Shown: one piece after another, positions 19,409 to 28,502 of the stretch
How positions within the stretch are numbered: the stretch's first letter is position 1
Layout: each line of letters begins with the position of its first letter
Origin: Halopiger xanaduensis SH-6
GTDB taxonomy: Archaea; Halobacteriota; Halobacteria; Halobacteriales; Natrialbaceae
Length of the DNA stretch: 64,000 nt
Direction: 5' to 3'
Assembly (NCBI RefSeq): GCF_000217715.1
Contig: NC_015666.1
Location: 124,001-188,000, forward strand
Made by a program: the position numbers and the translations under genes
Notes under the pieces: generated by a model
Seen by the model: only the letters and a program-made list of their open reading frames with translations
Told to the model about the DNA's origin: nothing
Database searches by the model: none

Positions 19409-19603
19409 TTACTGTCGAACGACGTTCGTCGCGCGCGGACCCTTGGGGGCCTGCTCGATGTCGAATTCGATCTCGGTGCCTTCCGTGAGGTCCTCGCCGC
19501 CGACGTCCTCCATGTGGAAGAAAACGTCCTCGTCCGCGTCCTCAGTATCGATGAAACCGTAGCCGCCAGTATCGTTGAAGAAATCAACCTTACCGTTTGC
19601 CAT
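19409..19603 (-). CDS. cspA: Cold-shock domain protein CspA family
   Basis: 64 aa. A single cold-shock domain that binds single-stranded nucleic acid. RNP1 is GYGFID and RNP2 is VFFHMED; the start MANGKVDFFNDTGGYGF is typical of haloarchaeal Csp. A TATA-like CTTATCC on the minus strand near 19630-19640 supports the ATG chosen. Monocistronic. Confidence 0.95.
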   Translation of the reverse strand: MANGKVDFFNDTGGYGFIDTEDADEDVFFHMEDVGGEDLTEGTEIEFDIEQAPKGPRATNVVRQ

Positions 19604-19804
19604 TGCGATTACGTCGAGACAGCAGACACGGATAAGTGTTTTCACCTGTACTCGATAGCTGCGAATTAGAATACGATCGTTTACCGAAATAGAGATCCAG
19701 TAGATATTCGAACACGGAAATTGGGTTTCTAGTCGGAACGGCGACCGATCCGTCACGACAGCGGCGTACTTCCGCGGGAACCACAGATTCGATCAGCCCC
19801 ACGA

Positions 19805-20233
19805 TCATTCGACGTCGTCGTGGGTCAGCAGCGGCCGCTCGCGTTCGCCCGTGGGCGGTTCGTAGGTGATAACCTCGAGCAGATTGCCGTCCGGATCGAG
19901 AAAGTAGAACCCCTCGAACTCGTCCCAGTCGTAGGGCCCTTGATTGGGAAACTGGCCGTTCAACTCGTCCATCAGGGCCTCGTACTCCTCGCGGTCGGTC
20001 TCGAACGCGAGGTGGGCCTTATCCAGCGGGTGTGCGAGTCCGCGTTCGTCCCACCCGTCCGCGCGGCCGGTTTCAGCCAGCGTGACGACAGTTTCGCCGA
20101 CCTGGAACATCGCGTGTTCTCCCTTGAAGTCCGACGGCGGACGGCGCACCTCGAGATCCAGCACGTCGCGGTAGAACGCGTAGCTGGCCTCGAGGTCGTC
20201 GACGTCGACGTTGATGTGATCGACGGCTCGCAT
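19805..20233 (-). CDS. VOC family (glyoxalase-like) protein
   Basis: 142 aa. One vicinal-oxygen-chelate domain: DHINVDVDDLEASYAFYRDV at the start, and the closing strand FYFLDPDGNLLEVITYEP. Metal ligands could be H6, E51-region and the final E of LLEV. It could be an isomerase, lyase or dioxygenase. It is the last gene of a four-gene leftward operon with three binding-protein-like genes, starting 1 bp after the preceding gene, so it probably acts on the same compound. Confidence 0.88.
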   Translation of the reverse strand: MRAVDHINVDVDDLEASYAFYRDVLDLEVRRPPSDFKGEHAMFQVGETVVTLAETGRADGWDERGLAHPLDKAHLAFETDREEYEALMDELNGQFPNQGPYDWDEFEGFYFLDPDGNLLEVITYEPPTGERERPLLTHDDVE

Positions 20234-20234
20234 A

Positions 20235-21239
20235 CTAGCCGTCCACCCGGTCCGCGTAGTTCGCGAGGACCGGATCGTCCGTTTCCACGAACTCGTTCGT
20301 CCACACCGAATCGGCGTCGATCCCGCCCTCGAGCAGGTCCGTCTCCGCAAGCGTTCGCCCGAGCCGACGCCACCGCTGTCCGTCGTGGAGGCCCCAGCCG
20401 CGCCGGCGGACGACGTCGGTGAACTGGAGGTCCCGCGCGGCCGTCTCGAACTTCCGGCGTTCGACGTCTCTGGTGCGCTCGAGCGTCGCATTACGCGCGA
20501 CGAGGACGTCGATCGCCGCCTCGGGATCGGTCGTCGCCGCCTCCCAGCCCCGCGCCGTCCCGCGGAGGAAGGCCCGTACCGTCTCGGGGTTCTCGTCGGC
20601 GAACGCGGGGTCGGTGACGATCGTCATGCCGTAGACGCCGAGGCGGTCGCCGATCGGGAGTTCGTCGGCCGTCCGATCGTGTTCGCGCTCGAGTTCGTAG
20701 CCGTTGGTCACGACGCCGACCGCCGCGTCCACGTCGCCCTCGAGCAGCTTGTGCTGGACGCGGTGGTGCGTGTGGTCGTCGACCCCGAGCAGTTCGACCT
20801 CGTCGCGGATGCCTGCGTCCTCGAGCAACTGCGCCGCGAGGATGCGCGTCTTCGTGGCCGACGGCGCGATCGTGCAGCCGGCGAGCTGGGCGGGCTCCTC
20901 GAGCGGCTCGCCGAAGACGTCCCGCAGCGTGTAGATCGCAGCGGGGGTCTTCCCGGTGACGGCGGCGACCGCCAGCGGCTCGAGGCCACGGCTCTGGACC
21001 GAGAGGACGGCGCTGGCTCCCGCGAGGGCAAACTCGGCCCGGCCCTTCGCGGCCTGCTCGGCGGCGAAGGGCGAGCCGTGGCCTTCGACGAACCGCACCT
21101 CGAGGCCCTCGTCCGCGTAGAAGCCCCGCTCGCGCGCGAGGAAGTACGGCGCCTGGAAGCCGTTGGGCTCCCAGTTGAGCTGGAAGTCGACTGCCGTCGG
21201 CTCCGTGGCGTCCGCCAGTTCCGTCGCGTTCGACGTCAT
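20235..21239 (-). CDS. THI5/NMT1-like (ThiY-type) binding protein without signal peptide
   Basis: 334 aa. Periplasmic-binding-protein fold of the NMT1/THI5 family, whose members bind or make pyrimidine precursors of thiamine or related aromatic ligands. Seen: LNWEPNGFQAPYFLARERGF at residues ~20-40, EGHGSPFAAEQAAKG and the C-terminal VWTNEF. It starts MTSNATELADATEPTAV with no signal peptide or lipobox, so it should be cytoplasmic. It shares the motifs GWG..W and LLEG.D...VWTN with the lipoprotein at 24834. It overlaps the upstream gene by 4 bp. It may be a ligand buffer or an enzyme rather than a transport subunit. Confidence 0.85.
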   Translation of the reverse strand: MTSNATELADATEPTAVDFQLNWEPNGFQAPYFLARERGFYADEGLEVRFVEGHGSPFAAEQAAKGRAEFALAGASAVLSVQSRGLEPLAVAAVTGKTPAAIYTLRDVFGEPLEEPAQLAGCTIAPSATKTRILAAQLLEDAGIRDEVELLGVDDHTHHRVQHKLLEGDVDAAVGVVTNGYELEREHDRTADELPIGDRLGVYGMTIVTDPAFADENPETVRAFLRGTARGWEAATTDPEAAIDVLVARNATLERTRDVERRKFETAARDLQFTDVVRRRGWGLHDGQRWRRLGRTLAETDLLEGGIDADSVWTNEFVETDDPVLANYADRVDG

Positions 21240-22231
21240 TGGGTCGGAGTCACCTCCAGCCGGAACATGTCCTCGGGAATATGGTCGACGCCGAGCGCGT
21301 CCTTCCCGGCGACCTCGAGCAGGTGGTCGAACAGCCGCTCCATCGCCGCCACCTTCTCGCCGTCCCAGTCGGCGACGACCATCTCGCGCCAGCCGTCGCG
21401 GATGCCGCGGACGACGGCGGGGTCGTCCTCGTACATCATGCGCTCGCCGAGTTCCGCCCAGAGGTCGTCGTCGGTTTGCAGCCGCTCGACCGCGTCGGCG
21501 TAGGCGCGTTTGAATCCCTCGACGGCGTCGGGCGACTCGGCGAGGTAGTCCTCGCTCGTGAGAAACGTCGAAATCGGGAGCGTCTCGTCGGCACCAGAGA
21601 GCCGCTGGACGAGGTCGGCCATCGGCAGCGCCTCGCGGTACGGGCCAGTCTCGACGATCTCGGGGACGATCTGCCAGAACTGGAGGGCGGCGTCGACCTC
21701 GCCGTCGCGCAGCATTCGCGTGAGTTCGACTTTCGAGCCCGCTTCGACGGATATCGCCTCGTCCTCGGGATCGAAGTCGTGGTACTCGCGGCAGGCGGCC
21801 CGCGTGAGAATCCAGTTCTTGTCGAGCCGGCGGACGACGCCGACGCGGCAGTCGCGGAGGTCCGTCAGGCCCTCGATGGCGGAGTCCTCATGGACGACGA
21901 GCCCCCCAACTGTCCGCCCGTAGGGGTGGAAGGCCACGATCGGCGCGCCGCCGACCCGCTCGCGGGCCGTCGAGATGTAGTCGATGTCGATCAGGTCCGC
22001 GTCCCCCTCGTGGAGTTTCGCCTCGACAGTCTCGAGTCCGTCCTCGAGTTCGTCCGAGACGAGTTCGACGTCGAGGTGGAAGCCGTGGTCGCGGTCGAAG
22101 CCGAACCGCTTGATCGTATAGAGCAGGTAGCGCGGACTGCCGTTGTGCTCGAACCGCGCTCGCATCACCGGCAGATCGCCGGGGTCGTCGTGGTGGTCGT
22201 CGAGCGCGGCCTGTTGGGTGTCGATATCCAT
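21236..22231 (-). CDS. Binding-protein-fold protein, NMT1/dihydroxyphthalate decarboxylase-like, no signal peptide
   Basis: 331 aa. A type-2 periplasmic-binding fold is suggested by FGFDRDHGFHLDVELVSDEL, the DLRDCRVGVVRRLDKNW segment and REMVVADWDGEKVAAM. FHPYGRTVGGLVV is reminiscent of 4,5-dihydroxyphthalate decarboxylase-like proteins (weak). No signal peptide is present. It is second in the operon, 13 bp after the first gene and overlapping the third. Substrate unknown. Confidence 0.75.
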   Translation of the reverse strand: MDIDTQQAALDDHHDDPGDLPVMRARFEHNGSPRYLLYTIKRFGFDRDHGFHLDVELVSDELEDGLETVEAKLHEGDADLIDIDYISTARERVGGAPIVAFHPYGRTVGGLVVHEDSAIEGLTDLRDCRVGVVRRLDKNWILTRAACREYHDFDPEDEAISVEAGSKVELTRMLRDGEVDAALQFWQIVPEIVETGPYREALPMADLVQRLSGADETLPISTFLTSEDYLAESPDAVEGFKRAYADAVERLQTDDDLWAELGERMMYEDDPAVVRGIRDGWREMVVADWDGEKVAAMERLFDHLLEVAGKDALGVDHIPEDMFRLEVTPTQ

Positions 22232-22244
22232 AGGTTCGTCCTCG

Positions 22245-23147
22245 TTACTCGTGGGTCGGCGGCGCGACGATCGTCTCGATCTCCGCCCCGCCGTCGATCA
22301 GCTCGCGATCCTGCATCCACTCGAGTTGGCCCGCGAGGTCGTCCGCGGCCGCGATCTCGGGCGTCTCGTACTCCGGCACCGTCACCGACTCCCGGAGCGC
22401 GTCGAGGTTGACATCCTCGAAGAGGTCGGGCGCGACCGTAGCGTCCTTCTCAAGCATCTCGAGGTACTCCTCGCGGAACGCGTCGGGGTTGGCGTTGATC
22501 GTCTCGACGGCGCGCTCGTAGGCCCGCATGAACGCGTCGAGGGTCTCCCCCTCGAGTCCTTCGGCGCCGACGACGCCGATGTGGTTCGGGAACTCGAGGA
22601 GGCGCTCGAGCCCCAACTGATCGGCGAGCGTACTGTGAGGGTCGAGCAGCGTCGCCGCGTCGACCTCGCCGTCGCGAAGCGCCCGAAGCCGGTCGGTCGG
22701 CATGCCGTAGTGTTCGAGTTCGACGTCCTCGGGGGGCAGGTGCTCCTCGAGCGCGCGCATCGCGGTGTACTCCTGGCCCGTCCGCCGGTTGACCGCGACG
22801 GGGACGTTCGCGAGGTCCGCGGGCGTCTCGAAGTTCGATTCCGGGCGGACGTGCAGCGTGTACGGTAGGTCGGCGAATGCCCCGTGGGCGACGATCCGGC
22901 CGTCCTCGAGCGACCACGTCCGTCGCAGACTCTCCCACTTGCAGACCGGGTAGAGGTCGACGTCGTCGTCGCCGGTCAGCGTCCAGTCCGCCGGGATGTA
23001 CTTCCGGTCGACCTCTCGTCGGTCGCGCTCGAGCAGTTCGACGTCCAGCCCCTCCTCGGCGAAGTAGCCGCGTTCGGCCGCGACCCGCTGGGGAAGCATG
23101 AACGAGAACGGGAGGTGAAACACCCGCACCGTGTCACTGTATGACAT
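22245..23147 (-). CDS. Binding-protein-fold protein, NMT1-like, no signal peptide
   Basis: 300 aa. First gene of the leftward operon. RVAAERGYFAEEGLDVELLE and FETPADLANVPVAVNRRTGQ are the usual opening and first hinge of NMT1-like binding proteins; DRLRALRDGEVDAATLLDP gives the second lobe. No signal peptide precedes the fold (starts MSYSDTVRVFHLPF). Its promoter abuts the palindrome at 23178-23198. Confidence 0.78.
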   Translation of the reverse strand: MSYSDTVRVFHLPFSFMLPQRVAAERGYFAEEGLDVELLERDRREVDRKYIPADWTLTGDDDVDLYPVCKWESLRRTWSLEDGRIVAHGAFADLPYTLHVRPESNFETPADLANVPVAVNRRTGQEYTAMRALEEHLPPEDVELEHYGMPTDRLRALRDGEVDAATLLDPHSTLADQLGLERLLEFPNHIGVVGAEGLEGETLDAFMRAYERAVETINANPDAFREEYLEMLEKDATVAPDLFEDVNLDALRESVTVPEYETPEIAAADDLAGQLEWMQDRELIDGGAEIETIVAPPTHE

Positions 23148-23177
23148 GCAGTACTGCTGACGAGAAGCCGGCCAATA

Positions 23178-23198
23178 AAACGTTTCTAGGAAACGTTT
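23178..23198. promoter_or_regulatory. 21-bp perfect palindromic operator between divergent promoters
   Basis: Arms AAACGTTTC and GAAACGTTT flank a TAG spacer, a perfect 9+3+9 inverted repeat. It sits between the starts of the binding-protein operon (23147, leftward) and the cupin gene (23293, rightward). On its right edge GTTTATAC (23195-23202) is a TATA box for the cupin gene; on its left edge the minus strand reads TTTTATTGG (around 23172-23180), a TATA box for the operon. A bound dimer would block both promoters. Confidence 0.75.
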
Positions 23199-23292
23199 AT
23201 ACGAGCCTTCGTGGAGAAAATACAGTCATTCCAGTTCGGAATAAGCTTCACGTGGCGGACTATCGTGAGTGTTGGTCGTGGTGAATGCTTCC

Positions 23293-23631
23293 ATGGACCA
23301 CGTGAAGGCGGCGGACGCCGCCCTCGAGGAGGTCGCGGACGGCGTCTACCTCGGCGATCTCTCGACGGGCGACCGCGCGAGCATGAAGTACTGGCGCGTC
23401 GAACCCGGCGCGACGCTGCCCAGCCACGAGCACGAGCACGAACAGATCGGCTACGTGCTTCAGGGGACGCTAACGGCGATCGTGGACGGCGGCGAGGTCG
23501 TCCTCGAGGAAGGGGACGCCTACCGGTTCCCGAGCAACGAGCGCCACGGTGCCGAAAACCGGAGCGACGAACCCGCCGTCGGACTCGGAGTGCTCTCCCC
23601 GCCGCGGACGGTGCCGGACTGGCGTGAGTAG
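23293..23631 (+). CDS. Cupin domain protein
   Basis: 112 aa from the ATG giving MDHVKAADAAL; a GTG at 23269 would add 8 residues. A single conserved cupin barrel: metal ligands in SHEHEHEQIGYVLQGT and the second motif YRFPSNERHGAEN. It could be a small-molecule enzyme or sensor. It is divergent from the binding-protein operon and shares its operator, so probably the same regulon. Confidence 0.88.
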   Translation: MDHVKAADAALEEVADGVYLGDLSTGDRASMKYWRVEPGATLPSHEHEHEQIGYVLQGTLTAIVDGGEVVLEEGDAYRFPSNERHGAENRSDEPAVGLGVLSPPRTVPDWRE

Positions 23632-23648
23632 CGGTCGCGGTTCCGCCG

Positions 23649-24599
23649 TCAGTCGGCGCCCGCGGCATCGCGGCGCTCTCGCTCCGTGGCCGGAACCCAC
23701 TCGAGCAGCGGATCGTCCTCGGGGACGGCGACCGCGACGATCGGTCGACCGCAGTCCTCGCAGGTGGCCTCGAGGCCGACCTGGGGGCGCCGACAGCAGT
23801 GCTCGAGTCGCTCCCGAGTCGCGGCCGGCCGGCCGTCGCAGGTCGGTGCGGGACACCGCTGGCGGAGCAGTCGGAGTCCGGTGAGCACGTCTTGCCGGTC
23901 GTCGGCCTCGAGATCGTCCCACCCGTCAAGTCGATCGCGGAGTTCGCGATCGGCGGCGACGTCGGCCGCCAGCGCCGCATCGGACTCCCACCGACGACGA
24001 CGCGCCCCCTCGAGTTCGAAGGTGGTCTCGCCGCGCCGACGGACGTCGTCGGGCTCGAGGCCGACCAGGTCCGCGACGTCGGTCGCGTCCGGCGGAGTCC
24101 ACTCCCGGTCCGTCTCGGTTGTCGCCTGACGGTCGGGGTCGGCAGGGTTCCCGTTCGCGAACTGCTCGAGGCGCTCGTTCCATCGTCGCCGAAACGTTGG
24201 CGTGAGTTGCACCGGGGCCGTCGTCGATTTGTGCCGAGCGACAACGTCCGCCGCCGCCAGCGTCTCGAGTGCATCCTCGAGGTCGGCCGTCTCGATCGTC
24301 GGCCGCTCGGGCGCCTTCCCGAACGCGCGGAGGACGCGCTCGGGCAGGTACCGCTGCGTGAGCGTCGGCGTCCCCGGGATCAGGTACCCGCGAAGGGCGA
24401 TAATCGCGAGACAGCATGCGAACGCGAGCACGCCGGCGAGCGGCGAGACGACGCCGATACCGCCGGCGAGAACGAGCGCAATTCCGACGTTCACGACCGT
24501 ACAGGGCAGACAGCGGTTCCCACCAGTATACTCGGGTTGGCGGAGCCGCTCGAGCGCGTCGAATCGGTCGATCACGGGCACCACTGCCGGTTGCTTCAC
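23649..24599 (-). CDS. Haloarchaeal membrane protein with C-terminal zinc finger
   Basis: 316 aa. The N terminus has the motif YTGGNRCLPCTVVNVGIA, then two hydrophobic segments to about residue 75. A cytoplasmic part follows, with LERLEQFANGN-like charged sequence. The C terminus carries cysteines spaced as zinc ligands (CPAPTC, HCC, CEDCGRP). The NRCLPCTVVN motif recurs in haloarchaeal proteins of unknown function. It separates the two ABC-related gene groups and may be unrelated to them. Confidence 0.75.
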   Translation of the reverse strand: MKQPAVVPVIDRFDALERLRQPEYTGGNRCLPCTVVNVGIALVLAGGIGVVSPLAGVLAFACCLAIIALRGYLIPGTPTLTQRYLPERVLRAFGKAPERPTIETADLEDALETLAAADVVARHKSTTAPVQLTPTFRRRWNERLEQFANGNPADPDRQATTETDREWTPPDATDVADLVGLEPDDVRRRGETTFELEGARRRRWESDAALAADVAADRELRDRLDGWDDLEADDRQDVLTGLRLLRQRCPAPTCDGRPAATRERLEHCCRRPQVGLEATCEDCGRPIVAVAVPEDDPLLEWVPATERERRDAAGAD

Positions 24600-24833
24600 C
24601 GCGCCGGCCCAAAAATCGAACCCGCGGTTCCGTCAGCGGTCCGACCGCGTCACGGGACACCACGGGGGTCGGTCGCGTTTGTAAATCGTTCGCCCTGTCC
24701 GTGCAGCGAGCGGCGGAGCCGGATTTCGGAAATATCACCGGAGCGGACCGTCATACGCTGCAGAACCGACCTCTTAACCATTAATACAAATCCTTTATCC
24801 CGACCTCCGTGGACGCTCTCGGTGTGATATCTC

Positions 24834-26000
24834 ATGGCACGATTTCGCCACACGCGCCGTCGATTCCTCGCAGCGACCGGAACGGCGGCGGTAGCCGGTT
24901 GTCTCGGGGGAGACGCGGACGGTGAGGGGAACGGAGACGGCGGAGACGGCGGCGGTGGAAACGGAAACGCCACCGCACCGGCCGACGGAGCCGGGACCGA
25001 CGGCGAATCCGAGAGCGAACCTGCTGACGCCGACGGCGCCGAACTCGAGGTAACCGACGTCACGCTGTTGCTCAACTGGCAGATCAACGGTCTCCACGCG
25101 CCCTACGTCGCGGCACGCGAGGAGGGGTTCTACGACGAGGAAGGGTTCGAGACCGTCGAGATCGAGAGCGGCGACGGCTCGGACTTCGCCGCTAACCAGG
25201 CCGGCCTCGGCAACGTCGAGTTCGCGGTCTCGAGCCCCGACCAGCTCCTCAACGTCAACAGCCGCGGGCTCTCGCCCCGGTGCGTCGGCGTCGTCATGCA
25301 GCGCAACCCCAACGTCGTCTTCGCCACCCGCGACGGGTTCGGCGAACTCGACGATCCGGCGCAACTCGAGGACGCGACGGTCGGCAGCGGCCCCGGGATG
25401 GTCCGGCAGATGACGCAGGCCTACCTCGAGCACCACGGCGTCCTCGAGAGCGTCGAGTACGTCGACACGGGCTTCGACACGGTTCAGCAACTGCTGTCGG
25501 GCGAGGTCGACGCCGCGGGCGGCGTGTTCGGCGACGTCGTCGACGCCGAGCACCAGGGGGCCGAGGTCGACGTCCTCTCGATCCACGAGGCGATCCCCTC
25601 CTACGGGCACGTGATCGCCACCGACGAGGGGTTCGCGTCCGACAACGGGGCCACCGTCCGCGCGTTCCTCCGGGCGACCGCGCGCGGTGCCGTCTGGGCG
25701 ACGCAAAATCCCGAGGCCGCGATCGGTCACCTCGTCGCAGTTCAGGCGGAGCTCGAGGAGGTGCGCGAGAACCAGCGCGACAAGTGGGAGCGGATGCACG
25801 CCGAGTACATGCGGTCGGACGCCGTCGCCGAACGGGGCTGGGGGTGGAGCGAGTCCGAGCCGTGGCAGGCGACCTACGAGACGCTCGCGGACAGCGACGT
25901 GCTCGAGGGCGAGGTCGATCCGGAGACGGTGTGGACGAACGACTACCTCGACGCGGAGTCGGAGTACGTCGGCGATTACGCGGAACTGACCGACTCGTGA
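24834..26000 (+). CDS. ABC transporter substrate-binding lipoprotein, NMT1/THI5-like (Tat)
   Basis: 388 aa. A Tat signal (RRRFLAATG) with lipobox AVAGC, lipidated Cys23, then a Gly/Asp-rich linker to about residue 75. The binding domain opens LLLNWQINGLHAPYVAAREE and ends with VWTNDYLDAESEYVGDYAEL. It should capture the ligand outside the membrane, possibly a thiamine-pyrimidine or related heteroaromatic compound (inferred from family). It is followed after 33 bp by a permease. TATA-like TTAATA/CTTTATCC elements lie at 24780-24800. Confidence 0.92.
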   Translation: MARFRHTRRRFLAATGTAAVAGCLGGDADGEGNGDGGDGGGGNGNATAPADGAGTDGESESEPADADGAELEVTDVTLLLNWQINGLHAPYVAAREEGFYDEEGFETVEIESGDGSDFAANQAGLGNVEFAVSSPDQLLNVNSRGLSPRCVGVVMQRNPNVVFATRDGFGELDDPAQLEDATVGSGPGMVRQMTQAYLEHHGVLESVEYVDTGFDTVQQLLSGEVDAAGGVFGDVVDAEHQGAEVDVLSIHEAIPSYGHVIATDEGFASDNGATVRAFLRATARGAVWATQNPEAAIGHLVAVQAELEEVRENQRDKWERMHAEYMRSDAVAERGWGWSESEPWQATYETLADSDVLEGEVDPETVWTNDYLDAESEYVGDYAELTDS

Positions 26001-26033
26001 CGGGGAGCGATCGACCGACCGGAGACTGATTCG

Positions 26034-26861
26034 ATGACCGACGGACGAGCCGACCACCGACGACGGCAGGTTCGGGCGCCGACAGCGACGCGAACGGGAG
26101 TCGTCCGCGACGTGCTCGTCGGCGTCGGCCGGCGCGTCCTGCCGCCGGCGGTCGTCCTCGCGGCCCTGCTCGCCGCGTGGCACGCCGTCGTCGTCGCCTA
26201 CGAGATTCCGACGCTCGTCCTCCCGTCGCCCCGCGAGGTCGCGCTGGCGCTGCTCGAGACCTACCCAATGCTGCTCGGCGACGCGGCCGTGACGGGCGCG
26301 ACCGCTGCGCTCGGGTTGGGTGCCGGCGGTGTCGTCGGCCTCGCGCTCGCCTTCGCGATGACCCACTCGCGGACGGCGACCCGCACCCTGCTGCCCTACG
26401 TCGTCGCCCTGCGGATCGCGCCGGTGATCGCGGTCGCTCCCCTCCTCTTCCTCTGGCTGGGACGGGGGATACCGGCTCGAGCGGCGCTGGTCGCGACCCT
26501 GACGACGTTTCCGGTGACGATCGCCGCGCTGGACGGGCTGCGGGAGACGCCCGACGCGTACCTCGACCTCGCCGACTCCGTGGGTGCCTCGCGGCTCGAG
26601 ACGTTTCTGTTCGTCCGGGTCCCCGCAGCGGCCCCGAGCGTCGTCGCCGGGTTCAAGATCGCGAGCGCGCTCTCGGTCGTCGGAACCGTCGTCGCCGAGT
26701 TCGTCACCCTGCGGGCCGGCCTCGGGGCCCGCGTCTTCGAGACCGCGACCTACCTCGAGACGGCAGAGACCTACGCCGCGCTCGTCGTCCTCTCGGGGCT
26801 CGGGATCGGGTTCTACCTGGTGCCGGTGGCGCTCGAGCGGCTGTGTTGGGCGGAAGCGTGA
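26034..26861 (+). CDS. ABC transporter permease (NitT/TauT type)
   Basis: 275 aa, about six membrane helices. The EAA-like cytoplasmic loop is seen near residues 160-195 (DGLRETPDAYLDLADSVGAS). It belongs to the BPD inner-membrane family (ssuC/tauC/thiX-like). It forms a two-gene unit with the upstream lipoprotein but has no adjacent ATPase. The only ATPase is in the convergent operon, so the transporter looks split across two transcripts. Confidence 0.92.
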   Translation: MTDGRADHRRRQVRAPTATRTGVVRDVLVGVGRRVLPPAVVLAALLAAWHAVVVAYEIPTLVLPSPREVALALLETYPMLLGDAAVTGATAALGLGAGGVVGLALAFAMTHSRTATRTLLPYVVALRIAPVIAVAPLLFLWLGRGIPARAALVATLTTFPVTIAALDGLRETPDAYLDLADSVGASRLETFLFVRVPAAAPSVVAGFKIASALSVVGTVVAEFVTLRAGLGARVFETATYLETAETYAALVVLSGLGIGFYLVPVALERLCWAEA

Positions 26862-26890
26862 GCGCCGGTCGCTCGAGGTCTGGAACCGCT

Positions 26891-27742
26891 TCAGCCGCGG
26901 TCCGTCGCGTCGAACCCCAGCCACCGCCGGACCCCGCGCTGAACGAGCACGACCGACCCGTAGAGCGCCAATCCGAGCGCGAGCAGCACCGACAGCGCGG
27001 CCAACATCACCTCGGGCCGGACGTTCTCCGAGCCCATCAACACGAGAAAGCCCAGCCCGTCGTCCGCGATCACCCACTCGCCGACGACGGCGCCGACGAC
27101 CGCGAGCGTCACCGACTGCTTGAGTCCCGCAAAGACGTCCGGCAGCGCGTACGGCAGGTCGACGTAGGCGATCCGCTCGAGCGCGCCGGCGTCGACCGAG
27201 CGCAGCAGTTCGCGGTGTTCGGTCGGCGCCCTGTCGAGCCCCGCCGCGGTGTTCAGAACCAGCGGGAAGAACGTGATGAGCGCGACGAAAACGATCGCCG
27301 TCTCCGTTCCCGTGCCGAGGTAGATCAACAGCAGCGGCGCGACGGCGATCTTCGGCAGCACGCGCACGGCCACGAGGTAGGGGTAGACGGCGGTCCGAAC
27401 CCACGGCAGGTACGCGACCAGTACCGCCAGCAGGAAGCCGGTCGCGATCCCGACGCTGCCGCCGTAGACGACCTTCTCGAGCGTCGACAGCGCGTTCTGC
27501 GCGTACAGGTCGGGATTGCCGAGCAACTGCGCTGCAACGGCGGTCGGCGACGGGAGGATGAACGCGGGGACGGTGCCGACGGCCGTGACGACCCACCAGC
27601 ACAGGACGCCGATCGCGAGCGCGGCCGCCGGTGCGAGGACGTCGGCTGCAGCGCGTCGTCGGTCGGCGTCGGAACCGGTCTCGAGCGGCGCCGGCCGATC
27701 GGGCCGACCGGGCCGATCGGCCGCGGACTCGCTTTCAGTCAT
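26891..27742 (-). CDS. ABC transporter permease (NitT/TauT type), second paralog
   Basis: 283 aa. Six predicted helices with EAA-like loop GLDRAPTEHRELLRSVDAGA. It resembles the permease at 26034 (both have LPSPxxVA in the first helix-loop region and VGAVVGEWV or VGTVVAEFV). It overlaps the ATPase gene by 8 bp. The 29 bp between the convergent permease genes hold no gene. Confidence 0.92.
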   Translation of the reverse strand: MTESESAADRPGRPDRPAPLETGSDADRRRAAADVLAPAAALAIGVLCWWVVTAVGTVPAFILPSPTAVAAQLLGNPDLYAQNALSTLEKVVYGGSVGIATGFLLAVLVAYLPWVRTAVYPYLVAVRVLPKIAVAPLLLIYLGTGTETAIVFVALITFFPLVLNTAAGLDRAPTEHRELLRSVDAGALERIAYVDLPYALPDVFAGLKQSVTLAVVGAVVGEWVIADDGLGFLVLMGSENVRPEVMLAALSVLLALGLALYGSVVLVQRGVRRWLGFDATDRG

Positions 27743-28502
27743 CGCTCGCCCTCGCGTCCGCCTCGTAGCTCTCGTGGAGCGTCTCCCGAACCTGCGCGAC
27801 CTGCTCCTGGAACGCTCGCGAGCCGAAGACCGACGCGTCGCGAGGGTCGGGAAGATCGATCTCGAACGCCGCCTCGAGCCGGCCCGGCCGGTCGCGCATG
27901 ACGAGACAGCGGTCGGCGAGAAACACCGCCTCCGGGACGCTGTGAGTGACGAACACGACGGTCTTGCGCTCGCGGCGCCAGAGGTCCCGAATCTCGACGC
28001 CGAGTTCGTCGCGCGTGATCTCGTCGAGTTCGCCGAACGGTTCGTCCATCAGGAGGACGTCGGCGCCCAGGTGTAGCGCCCGGGCGATCGCGACCCGCTG
28101 TCGCATCCCGCCGGAGAGTTCGGCCGGCCGGGCGTCCTCGAATCCCTCGAGTCCCATCGATCGGAGCAAGGCCCGCGCGTCGCCCTCGTTCGCGGGCTGG
28201 TCGGCCAGTTTCCGGAGGAAGGTAACGTTCTCGAGGGCCGTCTTCCACGGGAGGAGGGTGTGGCGCTGAAAGACGAAGCCGAGGTCGGCCGCGGCCTGCG
28301 CGGCGGCGGGCGAGCGACCGTCGATCCGAACCCGGCCGGCCGTCGGCTCCTGCAGACCGCCGATCGTCCGCAGGAGCGTCGTCTTCCCGCAGCCCGAGGG
28401 GCCGACGACGGTGACGAACTCGCCCTCGTCGATCCGCAGATCGATATCGGCGACGGCGGTGAACTCGTCGAAGGTGACGGTGACGTTCTCGAGGTCGATC
28501 AT
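27735..28502 (-). CDS. ABC transporter ATP-binding protein (NitT/TauT type)
   Basis: 255 aa from the ATG giving MIDLENVTVTFDEF. Walker A GPSGCGKTT, Q-loop QRHTLLPWKT, signature LSGGMRQRVAIARAL, Walker B VLLMDEP and H-loop VTHSVPEA are all intact. Its start overlaps the stop of the HTH fusion gene (ATGA). It probably powers both permeases. Confidence 0.94.
   Translation of the reverse strand: MIDLENVTVTFDEFTAVADIDLRIDEGEFVTVVGPSGCGKTTLLRTIGGLQEPTAGRVRIDGRSPAAAQAAADLGFVFQRHTLLPWKTALENVTFLRKLADQPANEGDARALLRSMGLEGFEDARPAELSGGMRQRVAIARALHLGADVLLMDEPFGELDEITRDELGVEIRDLWRRERKTVVFVTHSVPEAVFLADRCLVMRDRPGRLEAAFEIDLPDPRDASVFGSRAFQEQVAQVRETLHESYEADARASDD

Noticed and set aside
24795-27602. A 935-aa leftward open frame across the ABC genes
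   Set aside because: It is antisense to the lipoprotein and permease genes, has Arg-rich meaningless composition and no family motifs; a high-GC shadow.
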